56,841 nt of DNA from a virus. The notes under the pieces are model-generated. The model was not told where the DNA came from, made no database searches, and saw only the letters and a program-made list of their open reading frames with translations. Below are positions 8,213-16,808 of this stretch, piece after piece. The position numbers were made by a program, and so were the translations under genes. The stretch is from the IMG/VR virus record IMGVR_UViG_3300046455_000283, positions 1-56,841 of that record; one strand, written 5' to 3'. The stretch's first letter is position 1; the number at the start of each line of letters is the position of its first letter.

Positions 8213-10694
8213 TATCCCCGTTCCAGTCCCATACTTGTGCTTCCGTCAATTCCTTGGCCCCACCCCAGTACCTACCCACCTTGATATCTGAGATGATAGG
8301 TACGTCGATGGATAGCCCGAAGAGACGTTGTAGTGGGAGATTCTCCATGGTGTACTTGATCAGCGGCATCGCCCGGCGAAGATCCTTGATTGCTACATCG
8401 AACATAAGTGAGTCATGGACTGTACCGATAGTCAGGCAATCCATTTGTTGCCGCTTCACTTGCGTATCAATGAGGACCATGGAGAGTTGACATAGGTCAC
8501 TACCGAACCCTTGAACTGGGGAGTTGATCGCTTGGCGTTCCGCTTCAGACCGTACCCCATTATCTTCAGACTCAATATCTGGCAGATGACGGATGCGTCC
8601 GATTGGTGATTGGACTCGCTGATTGTGGGCTACTAGGCGCCGCTGCTTAGCATGCCAGGGCTGCAAACCACGGAATTGCTCGAAGAATGTCCGTCGAATC
8701 GCCTTAGCTTCATCGAGCGAAAATACTACTTCGTACTTCTCGAATGCGGTTGTTACGAACTTGGGCGCCCCCATACCATAGACGAACCCAAAGTTGACTG
8801 CCTTGGCTTTCTTCCTATCTTCGGGAGTAACTTTTGATTCCGGCACCCCCAGTACCCATGCGGCAGTCGCTCGATGGATATCTTGCCCAGTCTGGTAGAG
8901 ATGCATCATTGTGGGGTCACGAGAGAGGAATGCTGCTATCCTTAATTCAATCTGAGAGAAGTCGGCTTCTACGAAAGCACGACCTGGGGGTGCACCGAAC
9001 ATCCCTCGAATGAACGGATCTCTTGGCACCTGCTGAAGATTAACCCCTCGACCCCTGTCTCGCCTCGCAGTAACTTTCTCTTCGTCAGCCTTACCCGAAG
9101 AGAGCCGACCAGTGACAGTACCTGCCAACTTGAAGGTTGTGTGGATTCGATCATTCTTGTCGGCGATCTCTTCGTAAGTTCCAAGAAATGAACTGCAGTA
9201 TTTCTGCCACTTCGCTCGTTCAAGAAGTAACTCTATTACTTTGTGAGACCCCCTGAGTTCTAGCAGAACTGCTTCCTTCATCGAGGGGTTGCCAGGACTT
9301 CCATCGTCCTTAACTTTACCCCTCTCAAGAACTGGAAACTTCAGATATTCGAAGAGCCACCATCGTGCGAAATTACTGGGGTTAAAGTTGACCGCTGCGG
9401 GTTTCCCCTTAGCCATTGTAGGCCAATTCGGGGTGTCCTCTGGGTCAGGTACCCACTTCATCAGTTTCTTATCTATCCTCGCACGCATATCATCTGCGAT
9501 CTTAATGCGAGAAGCGAGGCGTTCTCGGTCAATCCAGATCCCTTCGCGTTCAACATCAATCAGCAACTCATTCGCTGGTGTGGTAATGAATCGGAAGACT
9601 CTAAGCAGTCGAGGCTGGGCGATCAGTTCTTCTCGAAGTTGAAGATAGATATGGTATGTGTAATAAGTATCCAGCGCATTATACTGGAGCACCTCTGCGA
9701 GTGGAGTCTCCGTCAAACTCCCGGTGTTGATCGCCCAGGCTGCCACACCCAATCGTGAGGTTGCTTGCGGCTTGAGTCCTTTCTGCCTATTCTCATCGAG
9801 GATATGGCAAGCCAGCATAGTGTCAAAGGTAACTGAGATCGGTACTCCGAATTGCCTGAGCCACCGAGCATCGAACTTACCATTGTGTGCTACAAGCTTC
9901 CTAGGTGTACAAAGACTGCTACTGAGATAACGAAGAACAGACCGCCAATTTTTCCGAAATGGAGACTCAGGGTGATAGAGAGGTAAGGCCCAAACGAAGA
10001 CTCTACCTTTACGTACCATAGTTCCGGATAGAGATACGATTTTACCTGAGAATTCGTCAATTCCGGTGGTCTCAACATCGTAGCTGAGTAGGTCAGCTTC
10101 GTTAAGGGCGGCAGCAAGGGCTTTCACCTTCTTTGGTGTATTGACAATGATGACATGAGGCGGTCGTATCTTGGCTTTCACCCCGTTCACCTGCGCAGCA
10201 AAATACTGAAGCTCACCAAGGTAAGCAGGTCGTTGCCCTGGATTCCGAGATACCGCAGCTGGAGACACTGTCGGAAATACTTGGTAAGCTCCCCTGTCCA
10301 CGAGCTTACCCCGATACTTCATAATGCCAGAATGTCCAGTGGTAGCAGTAAGAGCCTCATTCCCGAGAGCAAGAATCCAATCGGGTTTAATGAGTGCAAT
10401 CTCCTGGTCAAGATACGGAGTACATGCCTTGAGATCGTTTCTGCCCGGATCAACATCGAAGTTCCTACACTTGATGGCTTGAGTAAACGCGCAAATGGTG
10501 GGGTCGATGCCAACTGAGGTCAAGTCTGCAATGAGTGCAGCTTGGTATCTCGGGGAGTTGGGCATCTTCCCCACCACCAGCACGGTCGCTTTCGTAGGTC
10601 CTGTAGCGGTAACGCACACTTGGCGTGCGCCGGTGCTCATCTTACACCTATCGCATTCCTCGACGCGAACCCCTAAAGCGATCTTTTTGTTCAT
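8199..10694 (-). CDS. UDG-like domain fused to family A DNA polymerase
   Basis: An 831-residue replicative polymerase. Residues ~1-175 resemble family 4/5 uracil-DNA glycosylase, with Fe-S-type cysteines (CDRC, RQVC, IKCR, KAC). The glycosylase motifs are degraded, however: GKMPN replaces GEAPG, and VSPAAVSRNP has Ser for the catalytic His. Next is a 3'-5' exonuclease (SYDVETTG, AHNGKFDARW, NALDTYYTY), then the polymerase: motif A DFSQIELR, motif B KAVNFGFVYG, motif C VHDS, where most PolA enzymes have HDE. The ATG is chosen because it lies 7 nt after a -10 hexamer with no ribosome site, implying a leaderless mRNA. Confidence 0.92.
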   Translation of the reverse strand: MNKKIALGVRVEECDRCKMSTGARQVCVTATGPTKATVLVVGKMPNSPRYQAALIADLTSVGIDPTICAFTQAIKCRNFDVDPGRNDLKACTPYLDQEIALIKPDWILALGNEALTATTGHSGIMKYRGKLVDRGAYQVFPTVSPAAVSRNPGQRPAYLGELQYFAAQVNGVKAKIRPPHVIIVNTPKKVKALAAALNEADLLSYDVETTGIDEFSGKIVSLSGTMVRKGRVFVWALPLYHPESPFRKNWRSVLRYLSSSLCTPRKLVAHNGKFDARWLRQFGVPISVTFDTMLACHILDENRQKGLKPQATSRLGVAAWAINTGSLTETPLAEVLQYNALDTYYTYHIYLQLREELIAQPRLLRVFRFITTPANELLIDVEREGIWIDRERLASRIKIADDMRARIDKKLMKWVPDPEDTPNWPTMAKGKPAAVNFNPSNFARWWLFEYLKFPVLERGKVKDDGSPGNPSMKEAVLLELRGSHKVIELLLERAKWQKYCSSFLGTYEEIADKNDRIHTTFKLAGTVTGRLSSGKADEEKVTARRDRGRGVNLQQVPRDPFIRGMFGAPPGRAFVEADFSQIELRIAAFLSRDPTMMHLYQTGQDIHRATAAWVLGVPESKVTPEDRKKAKAVNFGFVYGMGAPKFVTTAFEKYEVVFSLDEAKAIRRTFFEQFRGLQPWHAKQRRLVAHNQRVQSPIGRIRHLPDIESEDNGVRSEAERQAINSPVQGFGSDLCQLSMVLIDTQVKRQQMDCLTIGTVHDSLMFDVAIKDLRRAMPLIKYTMENLPLQRLFGLSIDVPIISDIKVGRYWGGAKELTEAQVWDWNGDIDIE

Positions 10695-10701
10695 GGCAGT
10701 C

Positions 10702-10730
10702 ATATTATCAGACTGCCGCTTCCCCGTCAA
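10702..10730 (-). promoter_or_regulatory. Leaderless promoter of the polymerase gene
   Basis: On the minus strand: TTGACG, 17 nt, TAATAT, then 7 nt to the ATG. It overlaps the last codons of the deaminase gene. There is no Shine-Dalgarno sequence, so transcription should begin at or next to the start codon. Confidence 0.65.
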
Positions 10731-11172
10731 TGACTCTCAATCTTTCCTGTTCTACAAATTCCAGCAGCCTTGCCTGGTGGTGTACTGGGATACCCGCCAG
10801 AGCTAGAAGATCGGAACCGGAATTATTGCGGTATGGCTCAGCCCAGTAGAAAGCTGAGATACCGGCATTGACGAGAAGTTTGGCGCAATTCAAGCAGGGC
10901 GCAGTAGTACAGTATACCTGAGCACCTTTGAGTGCAACCCCGGATCGAGCAGCATAAGCGATCGCATTAGCCTCAGCATGCACTGCTGTCTCGCAGGGGG
11001 AGTCGTCCTTATGCACGCAGTGAGGGAGACCTGCCGGTGCACCATTGTATCCGGTCATCAAGACCCTGCCGTCGATAGCGAATACCACACCGACCTGCTT
11101 GCGTGAACACGTACCTCGAAGAGAGACGATCTCTGCCATCATCATCAGAGATTCAGTCCTCGAATGTCGCAT
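10708..11172 (-). CDS. dCMP deaminase
   Basis: A 154-residue zinc deaminase: HAE at residues 65-67 and PCLNC (C93, C96) form the zinc site, with RGTCSRKQVG near the N-terminus as in dCMP deaminases. It converts dCMP to dUMP. The ATG chosen keeps the usual N-terminal helix and has GGGGAG upstream; a Met triplet 9 codons later is a possible alternative. It overlaps the synthase gene by 20 nt and closes the nucleotide cassette. Confidence 0.9.
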   Translation of the reverse strand: MRHSRTESLMMMAEIVSLRGTCSRKQVGVVFAIDGRVLMTGYNGAPAGLPHCVHKDDSPCETAVHAEANAIAYAARSGVALKGAQVYCTTAPCLNCAKLLVNAGISAFYWAEPYRNNSGSDLLALAGIPVHHQARLLEFVEQERLRVIDGEAAV

Positions 11173-11977
11173 GTGGCACTCCCCCTGCAACGATATGAGG
11201 ATACTTCTTGGCAAGCATGATTCGGTCAGGAGCAAAGATATGCAGAGAACTCATCAGCATCGTCAACTCTCCTGGGATGATCTCCAACTCTACTGCCAGC
11301 CACTGAGTCAGTCGAGCTGCCATGTAAACATCATCTCGGAAGTGACGAATCAGGTCGCATGAGCGCATAGTATAAGTGCAATGAAGCTGGTTGCCCCGGA
11401 TCAAGAAGTGATACCCGATAGAACAAGGTACTCGGGCTCCCATGGATACGGCATACCCATCTTCCGGAAACCAGATCGGGAGATATGCCTGGCGAGTACC
11501 GGGTCGGGTAACCAGGGTAGCAAGCAGGGTACCGAGATCTCCATAGGGATAACGAATCCCCGACATAACCTCATAGTTATTCTCCCCTGCAGTCTTAGGC
11601 CACATCCTCTCTGGATAAGTGTGAGAAAATTTTTCCCCATTTTTGAACTCTGTGTTCCCACGTCGAGCGTATGGCCACCACGCTTCTGACGGAGGAGGGT
11701 TGAGAGGTTTCCCACCCACCCGCTCTTGGAAGTGATCTTCAGCCCAAGGGAGATTCGGGTTGACGTAGTCCTGCAGAAGATCGATGTTGTAGGGGATTGG
11801 CATCTCGAAGAGCGCATTGCGAATCTCCCAGGTTTTCGCTGCGGGGTGCGACTCATCGACGATCGCTTGCCATTCGCCTACAAGAACCTCAGGCGCACTG
11901 AGCAGATCCTTCTCCATCGTCTCGATCACGGCCTCGAATAACACAGCATCCGCATAGGAGCGGTAGTAAATGGTCAC
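11153..11977 (-). CDS. Thymidylate-synthase family enzyme, dCMP-hydroxymethylase-like
   Basis: A 274-residue ThyA-fold protein: 'NPNLPWAE', 'YPYGDLG', catalytic PCS (C185), MRSCD (R205, D208), and 'HIF' in place of the usual HIY. Counting 11 residues from the RS arginine, the position of E. coli ThyA N177 is Asp (D216). Asn to Asp at this site is the known switch from dUMP to dCMP in T4 hydroxymethylase. It probably makes 5-hydroxymethyl-dCMP, though plain thymidylate synthase is not excluded. ATGA overlap with the preceding gene. Confidence 0.8.
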   Translation of the reverse strand: MTIYYRSYADAVLFEAVIETMEKDLLSAPEVLVGEWQAIVDESHPAAKTWEIRNALFEMPIPYNIDLLQDYVNPNLPWAEDHFQERVGGKPLNPPPSEAWWPYARRGNTEFKNGEKFSHTYPERMWPKTAGENNYEVMSGIRYPYGDLGTLLATLVTRPGTRQAYLPIWFPEDGYAVSMGARVPCSIGYHFLIRGNQLHCTYTMRSCDLIRHFRDDVYMAARLTQWLAVELEIIPGELTMLMSSLHIFAPDRIMLAKKYPHIVAGGVPHATFED

Positions 11978-13008
11978 TCGTCGTCCTCCTCTTCATTGAT
12001 GTCACCATCATATTCTTCCCCGTAAGTCCCGTCAATAGCGAGTCGGATCGGGGAAAGATCAAGCGTCGCAGCCTTGACCGAGGGCAATGGGTGGTAAGCC
12101 TTGAAGAATTCTTTCTCGTCTCCAACCTCGAAATCCTTGAAGTCCCTCTTCCAGTAGCTCCAGCCCTCAAATTCTTGAGCTCGTTCGTAACCCAGCACTT
12201 CGGTGTGGTAGCGGCGACGGATTCTGCGATAGGTGTTGTAAGTCATGTCGCCGAGAGTCTTGCCTTCGTCGTCCAGCTTGATCATGTTCTGCATCCATTT
12301 GCGGGACAAAGCCAGAGCTGGGTAAATGCGGAAATCTTCTACTCCCAACTTCTTCGGCGTCTTCCCCTTGAGGATAACCTTGCGAAACATCTTGGCTTTC
12401 TCCGGGTCGGGGTGGTTCAGGAGAAACGCCAGAGACTTGAAGTTGTGGTACTGCAGAGCTTCGTTGTACCAAACGAACTGGAAGTCTTCGACGTCCACTC
12501 CCATCGCCGTAGCCAGATATTTCCCGAGCATCCAGGCCACCGTAAGATCCAAGCCCCCGAGATATCCAAGGTAAGAAGTACGGGAGTACAAAGTGATCTG
12601 AGGTCGAGGTTGAGCCTTGTAAGTAACGGCCAACATACAAGAACCCCATCGTCGGGTAGCTTTGTTGGTATGGCCAGTTTCATCTCCACCACGAGGCTTC
12701 ACCACCTTTGTCCTAAGGGCAGCAATGCCCCGGCCTTTGATCCCAATCTTACCCGTAGCTCGGTCGAGCCAGTCGATGACATCGTCGGCCTCGAGGTACT
12801 GACGTACCATCATGGACCATCGACTTTTCGTAAGCCAGAGATCCTTAAGGTCGAAGTCCCAGGCCATGCTATCGGCCAGACTCATTGTGTTGTGGATCTG
12901 TACATCCACTGAAGTGACCATGTCCAGATCTCCCTTCTTTGCAAGGACTAAGCCCTCACAAAGTTGAAGGTTAAGATCAGTCATGGTCTTAGACTCATGG
13001 ATCTGCAC
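11974..13008 (-). CDS. Second, divergent thymidylate-synthase superfamily protein
   Basis: About 344 residues. The core aligns with ThyA: WGSC (catalytic Cys about 19 residues before the Arg), LYSRTSYLG, then D 11 residues after the Arg where ThyA has N177, then DFQFVW and 'YHNF', and a 'HPDPEKAKMFRKVILKG' end like ThyA's PLPKLIIKR. An acidic tail follows (EEEDDE). Start uncertain: GTG at 13008 overlaps the upstream TAG and is used here; GTG 13050 and ATG 12984 are possible. It may hydroxymethylate a nucleotide or partner the next enzyme. The specific reaction is unknown. Confidence 0.7.
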   Translation of the reverse strand: MQIHESKTMTDLNLQLCEGLVLAKKGDLDMVTSVDVQIHNTMSLADSMAWDFDLKDLWLTKSRWSMMVRQYLEADDVIDWLDRATGKIGIKGRGIAALRTKVVKPRGGDETGHTNKATRRWGSCMLAVTYKAQPRPQITLYSRTSYLGYLGGLDLTVAWMLGKYLATAMGVDVEDFQFVWYNEALQYHNFKSLAFLLNHPDPEKAKMFRKVILKGKTPKKLGVEDFRIYPALALSRKWMQNMIKLDDEGKTLGDMTYNTYRRIRRRYHTEVLGYERAQEFEGWSYWKRDFKDFEVGDEKEFFKAYHPLPSVKAATLDLSPIRLAIDGTYGEEYDGDINEEEDDE

Positions 13009-13151
13009 TAGAAAGACACCCCCAAAGATCTCAGCATTTTGATACAGCACCAGACCATGAACACCATGATGGTGAAACCGATGGAACCGATCACTGCGCA
13101 GACTATGAACTCCAGGTAGAGCTTCCCTCCCGGAGATAGTTCAGACGCCAT
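13008..13151 (-). CDS. 47-aa single-pass membrane protein
   Basis: An ATG with AAAGGA 7 nt upstream, overlapping the end of the pyrophosphatase gene by 11 nt. The product has one strong hydrophobic segment (residues 14-36) with a Cys pair (WCC) at its end. A membrane mini-protein in the middle of a nucleotide-metabolism operon is unexpected. Function unknown. Confidence 0.65.
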   Translation of the reverse strand: MASELSPGGKLYLEFIVCAVIGSIGFTIMVFMVWCCIKMLRSLGVSF

Positions 13152-13479
13152 CGTCAATCCTTTCGTGGTTGATTTCTAACTTACGGTCATATTCGTCAGA
13201 CAAGAACTCAGCACTGATCCCGGCAGTGATGCAGAACTCAAGGAAGAAGTGAAGGAAGTCTGCAATCTCCTCGTGAAAAGCCCCGACATCGGTCGGCCGG
13301 TCTTGCATTTTCCAAGGCCGATTCTTCAAATGGTTAACAGCCTCAGCTAACTCTTCGGTCATGCACCAAGCCAACTCTTTCAGTCGAGCTTGGACCACCC
13401 GATCGTCAAGTGCCCCACGATCTTCTTCTGGTGGAATTGATGCCCCGTTCACCAGCTCAATTGGATTGTGCCGGTCCAT
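13141..13479 (-). CDS. MazG/dUTPase-2-like all-alpha NTP pyrophosphatase
   Basis: A 112-residue all-alpha pyrophosphatase: the EELAE helix (E42, E43, E46) and EEIAD helix (E70, E71, D74) form the Mg site, followed by 'YDRKLEINHER'. This superfamily includes T4 gp56 dCTPase/dUTPase and dimeric dUTPases. In this operon, hydrolysis of dCTP and/or dUTP to the monophosphate would feed the deaminase and the synthase-like enzymes. Which NTP is cleaved cannot be read from sequence. Confidence 0.75.
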   Translation of the reverse strand: MDRHNPIELVNGASIPPEEDRGALDDRVVQARLKELAWCMTEELAEAVNHLKNRPWKMQDRPTDVGAFHEEIADFLHFFLEFCITAGISAEFLSDEYDRKLEINHERIDDGV

Positions 13480-13520
13480 CAGGTTCTTCTGGTTGGCGAA
13501 CAGATCGTCCAGTTTGTCGT

Positions 13521-14063
13521 TTAAGATGGGAGCAGTCCTTTCGTTCGACCCCAGCTTCGGACGCTGCGGAGGAGGTTCTCGTAACTTCTTGGAGCAGAGT
13601 CAGCGGTGTAATCCCACACCCAATTCCAAGACTGGCATCGAGCAGCAGCGAAGTGGTACAGATCGTAGATCGTACCGATGTCGTCCTTGATCACTACGTT
13701 GTTCTCGTCCTCCCAAACATTTTGCTCAACAACCCATCGAGGAGGTAGGCACCAGATGATGAAGGGGTCGAGAGCATCCAGCATGTTGAAAGCTGCGGTC
13801 GTCCAGACTAATGAATCGAACCCCTCTTCGAGACTTCGCCGAATCACTGGACCATAGATTGGTTCCGAGATGATGCGGTGACGATCGAAGATCGTTGGTA
13901 CTAAGCCGTGAGCCAAGTTGATCTCAGTCCATTCCTTCAGATCAACCATCTTCTGAGTTTCTTGGTCGACTACCCGAGGGGCAACATCCCACTTCAGGTC
14001 TTCAGTTAAGCGGCGGATGAGGGATGTCTTCCCTGAACCATCCGGTCCTTCGACTATGAGCAT
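13521..14063 (-). CDS. Deoxynucleoside monophosphate kinase-like
   Basis: A 180-residue P-loop kinase of the thymidylate-kinase type: GPDGSGKT at residues 6-13 and 'DRHRIISEP', the DR..S motif that contacts the monophosphate. ATG chosen for the GAAAGGA site upstream. It is the first gene of the nucleotide cassette, expressed from its own promoter. It probably phosphorylates dTMP or a modified dNMP so that it can be incorporated. Confidence 0.8.
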   Translation of the reverse strand: MLIVEGPDGSGKTSLIRRLTEDLKWDVAPRVVDQETQKMVDLKEWTEINLAHGLVPTIFDRHRIISEPIYGPVIRRSLEEGFDSLVWTTAAFNMLDALDPFIIWCLPPRWVVEQNVWEDENNVVIKDDIGTIYDLYHFAAARCQSWNWVWDYTADSAPRSYENLLRSVRSWGRTKGLLPS

Positions 14064-14088
14064 GGTTTCCTTTCGGTCGTAAGATGAC

Positions 14089-14117
14089 ATTCTATATCAT
14101 CCGCGTCCATTTGTAAA
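14089..14117 (-). promoter_or_regulatory. Promoter of the nucleotide cassette
   Basis: On the minus strand: TTTACA, 17 nt, TAGAAT. A leader of about 19 nt carries GAAAGGA before the kinase ATG. Confidence 0.7.
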
Positions 14118-14135
14118 CCTTCTTGTTCCTGAAAA

Positions 14136-15680
14136 TCAGTCTAGCACCCCCAGTAATTTATCCGGCTGCTGGAGGATGGCTCTCCCCAAGTCACCATCCC
14201 CTTGCAGTGTCTCATAGATTAACTCATCGACAGTCCCCTGTGCGATAAGGTAGTTAAACGAAGTTGATACATTGGCCAGGGCAATCCGGTCTTCGAACTG
14301 GGTAAAATCAGTCCAGCTATTGGTCAACGAATACCACACCATCGTCGCAGAAGTGCTTAAGTCAATCCCCAGAGACGAGGCAGCAGGCTGCCCGATCAAT
14401 GCACAGGGCGCACTATGCCCCTGAAACCCTGCAGGACCCCATTGCGACTTACGCTCAGCAGATGGTATGCCGCCATGCAATTCGTAAATAGGAACCTTAA
14501 GCGGAGTCTTCTTATGGGCTTCAACAATAGCTGAGATATCCGCTCTAAACCTAGCACCCAGTACGACTTTCTCACCGCTATCATACAGATCCTCGAGGAG
14601 ATCCACCAGTACATCGAGTTTGTCAGTACCAATGCGGATGAGCTTACCCTCTTCTCCGTTCAGTGGTGTGGTCTTCACTAACCCGCTGGCTATCTGAGCG
14701 AGCCTCATTCCTTGGACCAACGCGATCGGAGCTTCTGTAATTTCCCCCGACTTGAGTCTGGCAATCATATCCTCAGCCATCTGGCGGTAAACATCTGCGG
14801 TTTCCCCGGTGAGGTGGACTGGAATGATCTGATCGGGGAGACGAGGGGGTAAGTCATAACACTCTGCCCGAGTAACGGCGAAGGATTCGTCATGCAGTAA
14901 CCTATGAAGTCGCCGAAGGTTCTTGTTGTTAATCCACTTGGTGTACCCATCCATCTGTACCCAGCGCCCATACTCAGCCTTAAAGGTAGCAGCAGTGTGG
15001 GGTTCACCTTCATCTTCTCCATACTGTTGCTTCAGCAGGGGAGAATGGGGGTTCAGGAATTTCCACTGACTGTAAACATCGTACGCCCGCTTGCGTTTAG
15101 TAATGGGTGTTCCAGTGAGGATAGCTCGATATGGGGCGACGGTTCCGAGTCGCTGGATCATCGAAGTCTTGCGTGCACTGGGAGTTTTAATCCGGTGAGA
15201 TTCATCCACGATCATTGCTTGGGGAGCCCACCGGTTCAGTGCATTCTTGACATCGAAGCGTCCGCCTTTCTTCGTCGAGCGAATCGTCGCACCGAACTCA
15301 TCTTTACCTACAATGCGTCCCGGAGTAGAAAATGCGTCGAGGTTGACCAGAACAAAGACTATATCTGAGTGACCCCATGGCGGAAGCGGTACTTCTTTCC
15401 GTCCCTCTTTGTCCCAGAAGATGATGCGGTATTTAAACGGGCAGTGCGAATGTATCTCGTCTACCCATACCTCGAGCACCGAGAGAGGAGCTGCGACTAA
15501 AACTCGATTAACCCTTCCGGCTTGGTGAAGGATGGATACCCAGTCGATGGCGACCTTAGTCTTCCCGGTCCTAGGCTCCATCAACAAAGCTCCACCCCAA
15601 CCCACCTCGAGTAATTTCCGAAGTGCTTGGACTTGGTGCTTGTAGGGCTTGGTCTTGAACTTGTAAGTTTCCTTCTTCAT
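14136..15680 (-). CDS. SNF2-family DEAD-like helicase/translocase
   Basis: A 514-residue two-RecA-lobe enzyme: Walker A EPRTGKT near residue 39, DESH box in 'MIVDESHRIK', motif III 'LTGTPI', and C-terminal motifs 'YELHGGI' and 'FEDRIA' (motif VI region). SNF2-like phage helicases remodel DNA-protein complexes or drive replication and repair. The ATG shares a base with the stop of the zinc protein before it, so the two are coupled. Confidence 0.85.
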   Translation of the reverse strand: MKKETYKFKTKPYKHQVQALRKLLEVGWGGALLMEPRTGKTKVAIDWVSILHQAGRVNRVLVAAPLSVLEVWVDEIHSHCPFKYRIIFWDKEGRKEVPLPPWGHSDIVFVLVNLDAFSTPGRIVGKDEFGATIRSTKKGGRFDVKNALNRWAPQAMIVDESHRIKTPSARKTSMIQRLGTVAPYRAILTGTPITKRKRAYDVYSQWKFLNPHSPLLKQQYGEDEGEPHTAATFKAEYGRWVQMDGYTKWINNKNLRRLHRLLHDESFAVTRAECYDLPPRLPDQIIPVHLTGETADVYRQMAEDMIARLKSGEITEAPIALVQGMRLAQIASGLVKTTPLNGEEGKLIRIGTDKLDVLVDLLEDLYDSGEKVVLGARFRADISAIVEAHKKTPLKVPIYELHGGIPSAERKSQWGPAGFQGHSAPCALIGQPAASSLGIDLSTSATMVWYSLTNSWTDFTQFEDRIALANVSTSFNYLIAQGTVDELIYETLQGDGDLGRAILQQPDKLLGVLD

Positions 15681-16081
15681 TAGCCCTTCTTCACAGGTTT
15701 CGGTCCCTCTTTGACGTTGTAAAGTTTAGCGATGGCTGGAAAATTTGTGTGGAGTAATCGTCGAGACTGGCACTCAGGACAACTGCATCGCTTCCCTGGG
15801 TCATGGGTACTAGCATTGAGTATTAACGCTACCCCGATGAACTGCTTAGCGATCTTGAACCCTCCTCGGGGTTTACACCAAGGGCAGACAAATAGTTTAT
15901 CTACCTTGTTCTGACTGACCCTTACCTTGTGATCAGCATAGTTGTTGATCTGACAACGCATGCCGCAGAGGGTACACCTAGTGTACTTAGCCCAGGTTCG
16001 ATTAGCTTGGTGTTCTGCTATCTTAGCCTGTGCTTCCTCAATCTTAATTGCTCTGCGTGCTCCACTACTTCGGCGAACCAT
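15680..16081 (-). CDS. Zinc-ribbon protein
   Basis: A 133-residue basic protein with CTLCGMRC, CPWC and CSCPEC, enough cysteines for two zinc sites. The N-terminal 30 residues form a charged helix. It overlaps the UDG-like gene before it and the helicase after it. A DNA-binding or helicase-accessory role is likely but unproven. Confidence 0.65.
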   Translation of the reverse strand: MVRRSSGARRAIKIEEAQAKIAEHQANRTWAKYTRCTLCGMRCQINNYADHKVRVSQNKVDKLFVCPWCKPRGGFKIAKQFIGVALILNASTHDPGKRCSCPECQSRRLLHTNFPAIAKLYNVKEGPKPVKKG

Positions 16082-16553
16082 TGTCCCTCACTGTCTTCCT
16101 CATGAACCGAGTCATCCGACGACCCGCCTCTGGATATCGTTCAAAGAACTTACTCCAGCTGTGTGGAGATGGGAGCTTGGCGGCTCTGTGTAACCCCAAC
16201 CAAGTAACCCACTCGAAGTACTCGATCCTGAACGACATATTGAATGCCCGCCAGACTGGTGATCCTAAGAAGATCACGTCCCTAGGCTCCGTATAGATCA
16301 TGCGATCACGAATGGGCAGTGCTGCCTGGCGATAGAGAACAGCAGCCTGAGGGTGATTTCTAGGTATCCTAGGTTGCGACAATGGGGTGAGGCTGATAAT
16401 TTCGAAGTGCTCCCATAAGTCTGTCGCATGATCTCCCACACCGCATAGGCGTGCGAAGTGTGCCCCTTGTGCTCCCCCCAGGGGTCGACCACCCTGCTGA
16501 TAACGAGTGCCGACCCCTGGTAGTGCGATGATGAGAGTTTTATTCAGGACCAT
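16065..16553 (-). CDS. Uracil-DNA-glycosylase superfamily-like protein
   Basis: A 162-residue protein with the glycosylase-like pattern: 'ALPGVGTRYQQGGRPLGG' where family members have the G-x-x-PG loop, a central 'VIFLG' strand, and 'LPSPHSWSKFF', resembling the MUG/TDG LPNPS motif. A second UDG-like domain is fused to the polymerase. It could excise a modified or uracil base or only bind DNA. Family call moderate. Confidence 0.55.
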   Translation of the reverse strand: MVLNKTLIIALPGVGTRYQQGGRPLGGAQGAHFARLCGVGDHATDLWEHFEIISLTPLSQPRIPRNHPQAAVLYRQAALPIRDRMIYTEPRDVIFLGSPVWRAFNMSFRIEYFEWVTWLGLHRAAKLPSPHSWSKFFERYPEAGRRMTRFMRKTVRDNGSPK

Positions 16554-16639
16554 TTATACACGCCCCAGACAACTACCACCGCCAATGCAATCGCCAACGA
16601 GAGGGGCAATACCCATCCGGTGCTTTCGGTTTCGATCAT
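16544..16639 (-). CDS. 31-aa membrane mini-protein
   Basis: A single hydrophobic segment (residues 9-27, 'LPLSLAIALAVVVVWGV') with short charged ends. Its stop overlaps the UDG-like start by 10 nt and its ATG follows the previous stop by one base. Too small for family assignment; the tight packing supports it. Confidence 0.55.
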   Translation of the reverse strand: MIETESTGWVLPLSLAIALAVVVVWGVYKWS

Positions 16640-16640
16640 T

Positions 16641-16808
16641 TCAGCCCCGTTCTTCAAGTTGTTCGACCTTCGTGACTAGCAGGGTGTTTTCTTGACGAAG
16701 CATGTCGATCTCGTCAATCAGTTCCTGTACCCGCCACTCGAAATCCTTGGGGGCTTCACCGGTACGAGCACATTCCTTGATGACGGCAAAACGCTCATCT
16801 GAGAGCAT
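16641..16808 (-). CDS. 55-aa coiled-coil protein
   Basis: First gene of the helicase operon, with AAGGAGA 3 nt before ATG. The C-terminal half has heptads of Leu/Ile (VQELIDEIDMLRQENTLL) typical of a short dimeric coiled coil. Function unknown. Confidence 0.6.
   Translation of the reverse strand: MLSDERFAVIKECARTGEAPKDFEWRVQELIDEIDMLRQENTLLVTKVEQLEERG

Noticed and set aside
12091-12912. Open frame of 273 codons opposite the second synthase-like gene
   Set aside because: Antisense to a conserved enzyme core; no start signals.
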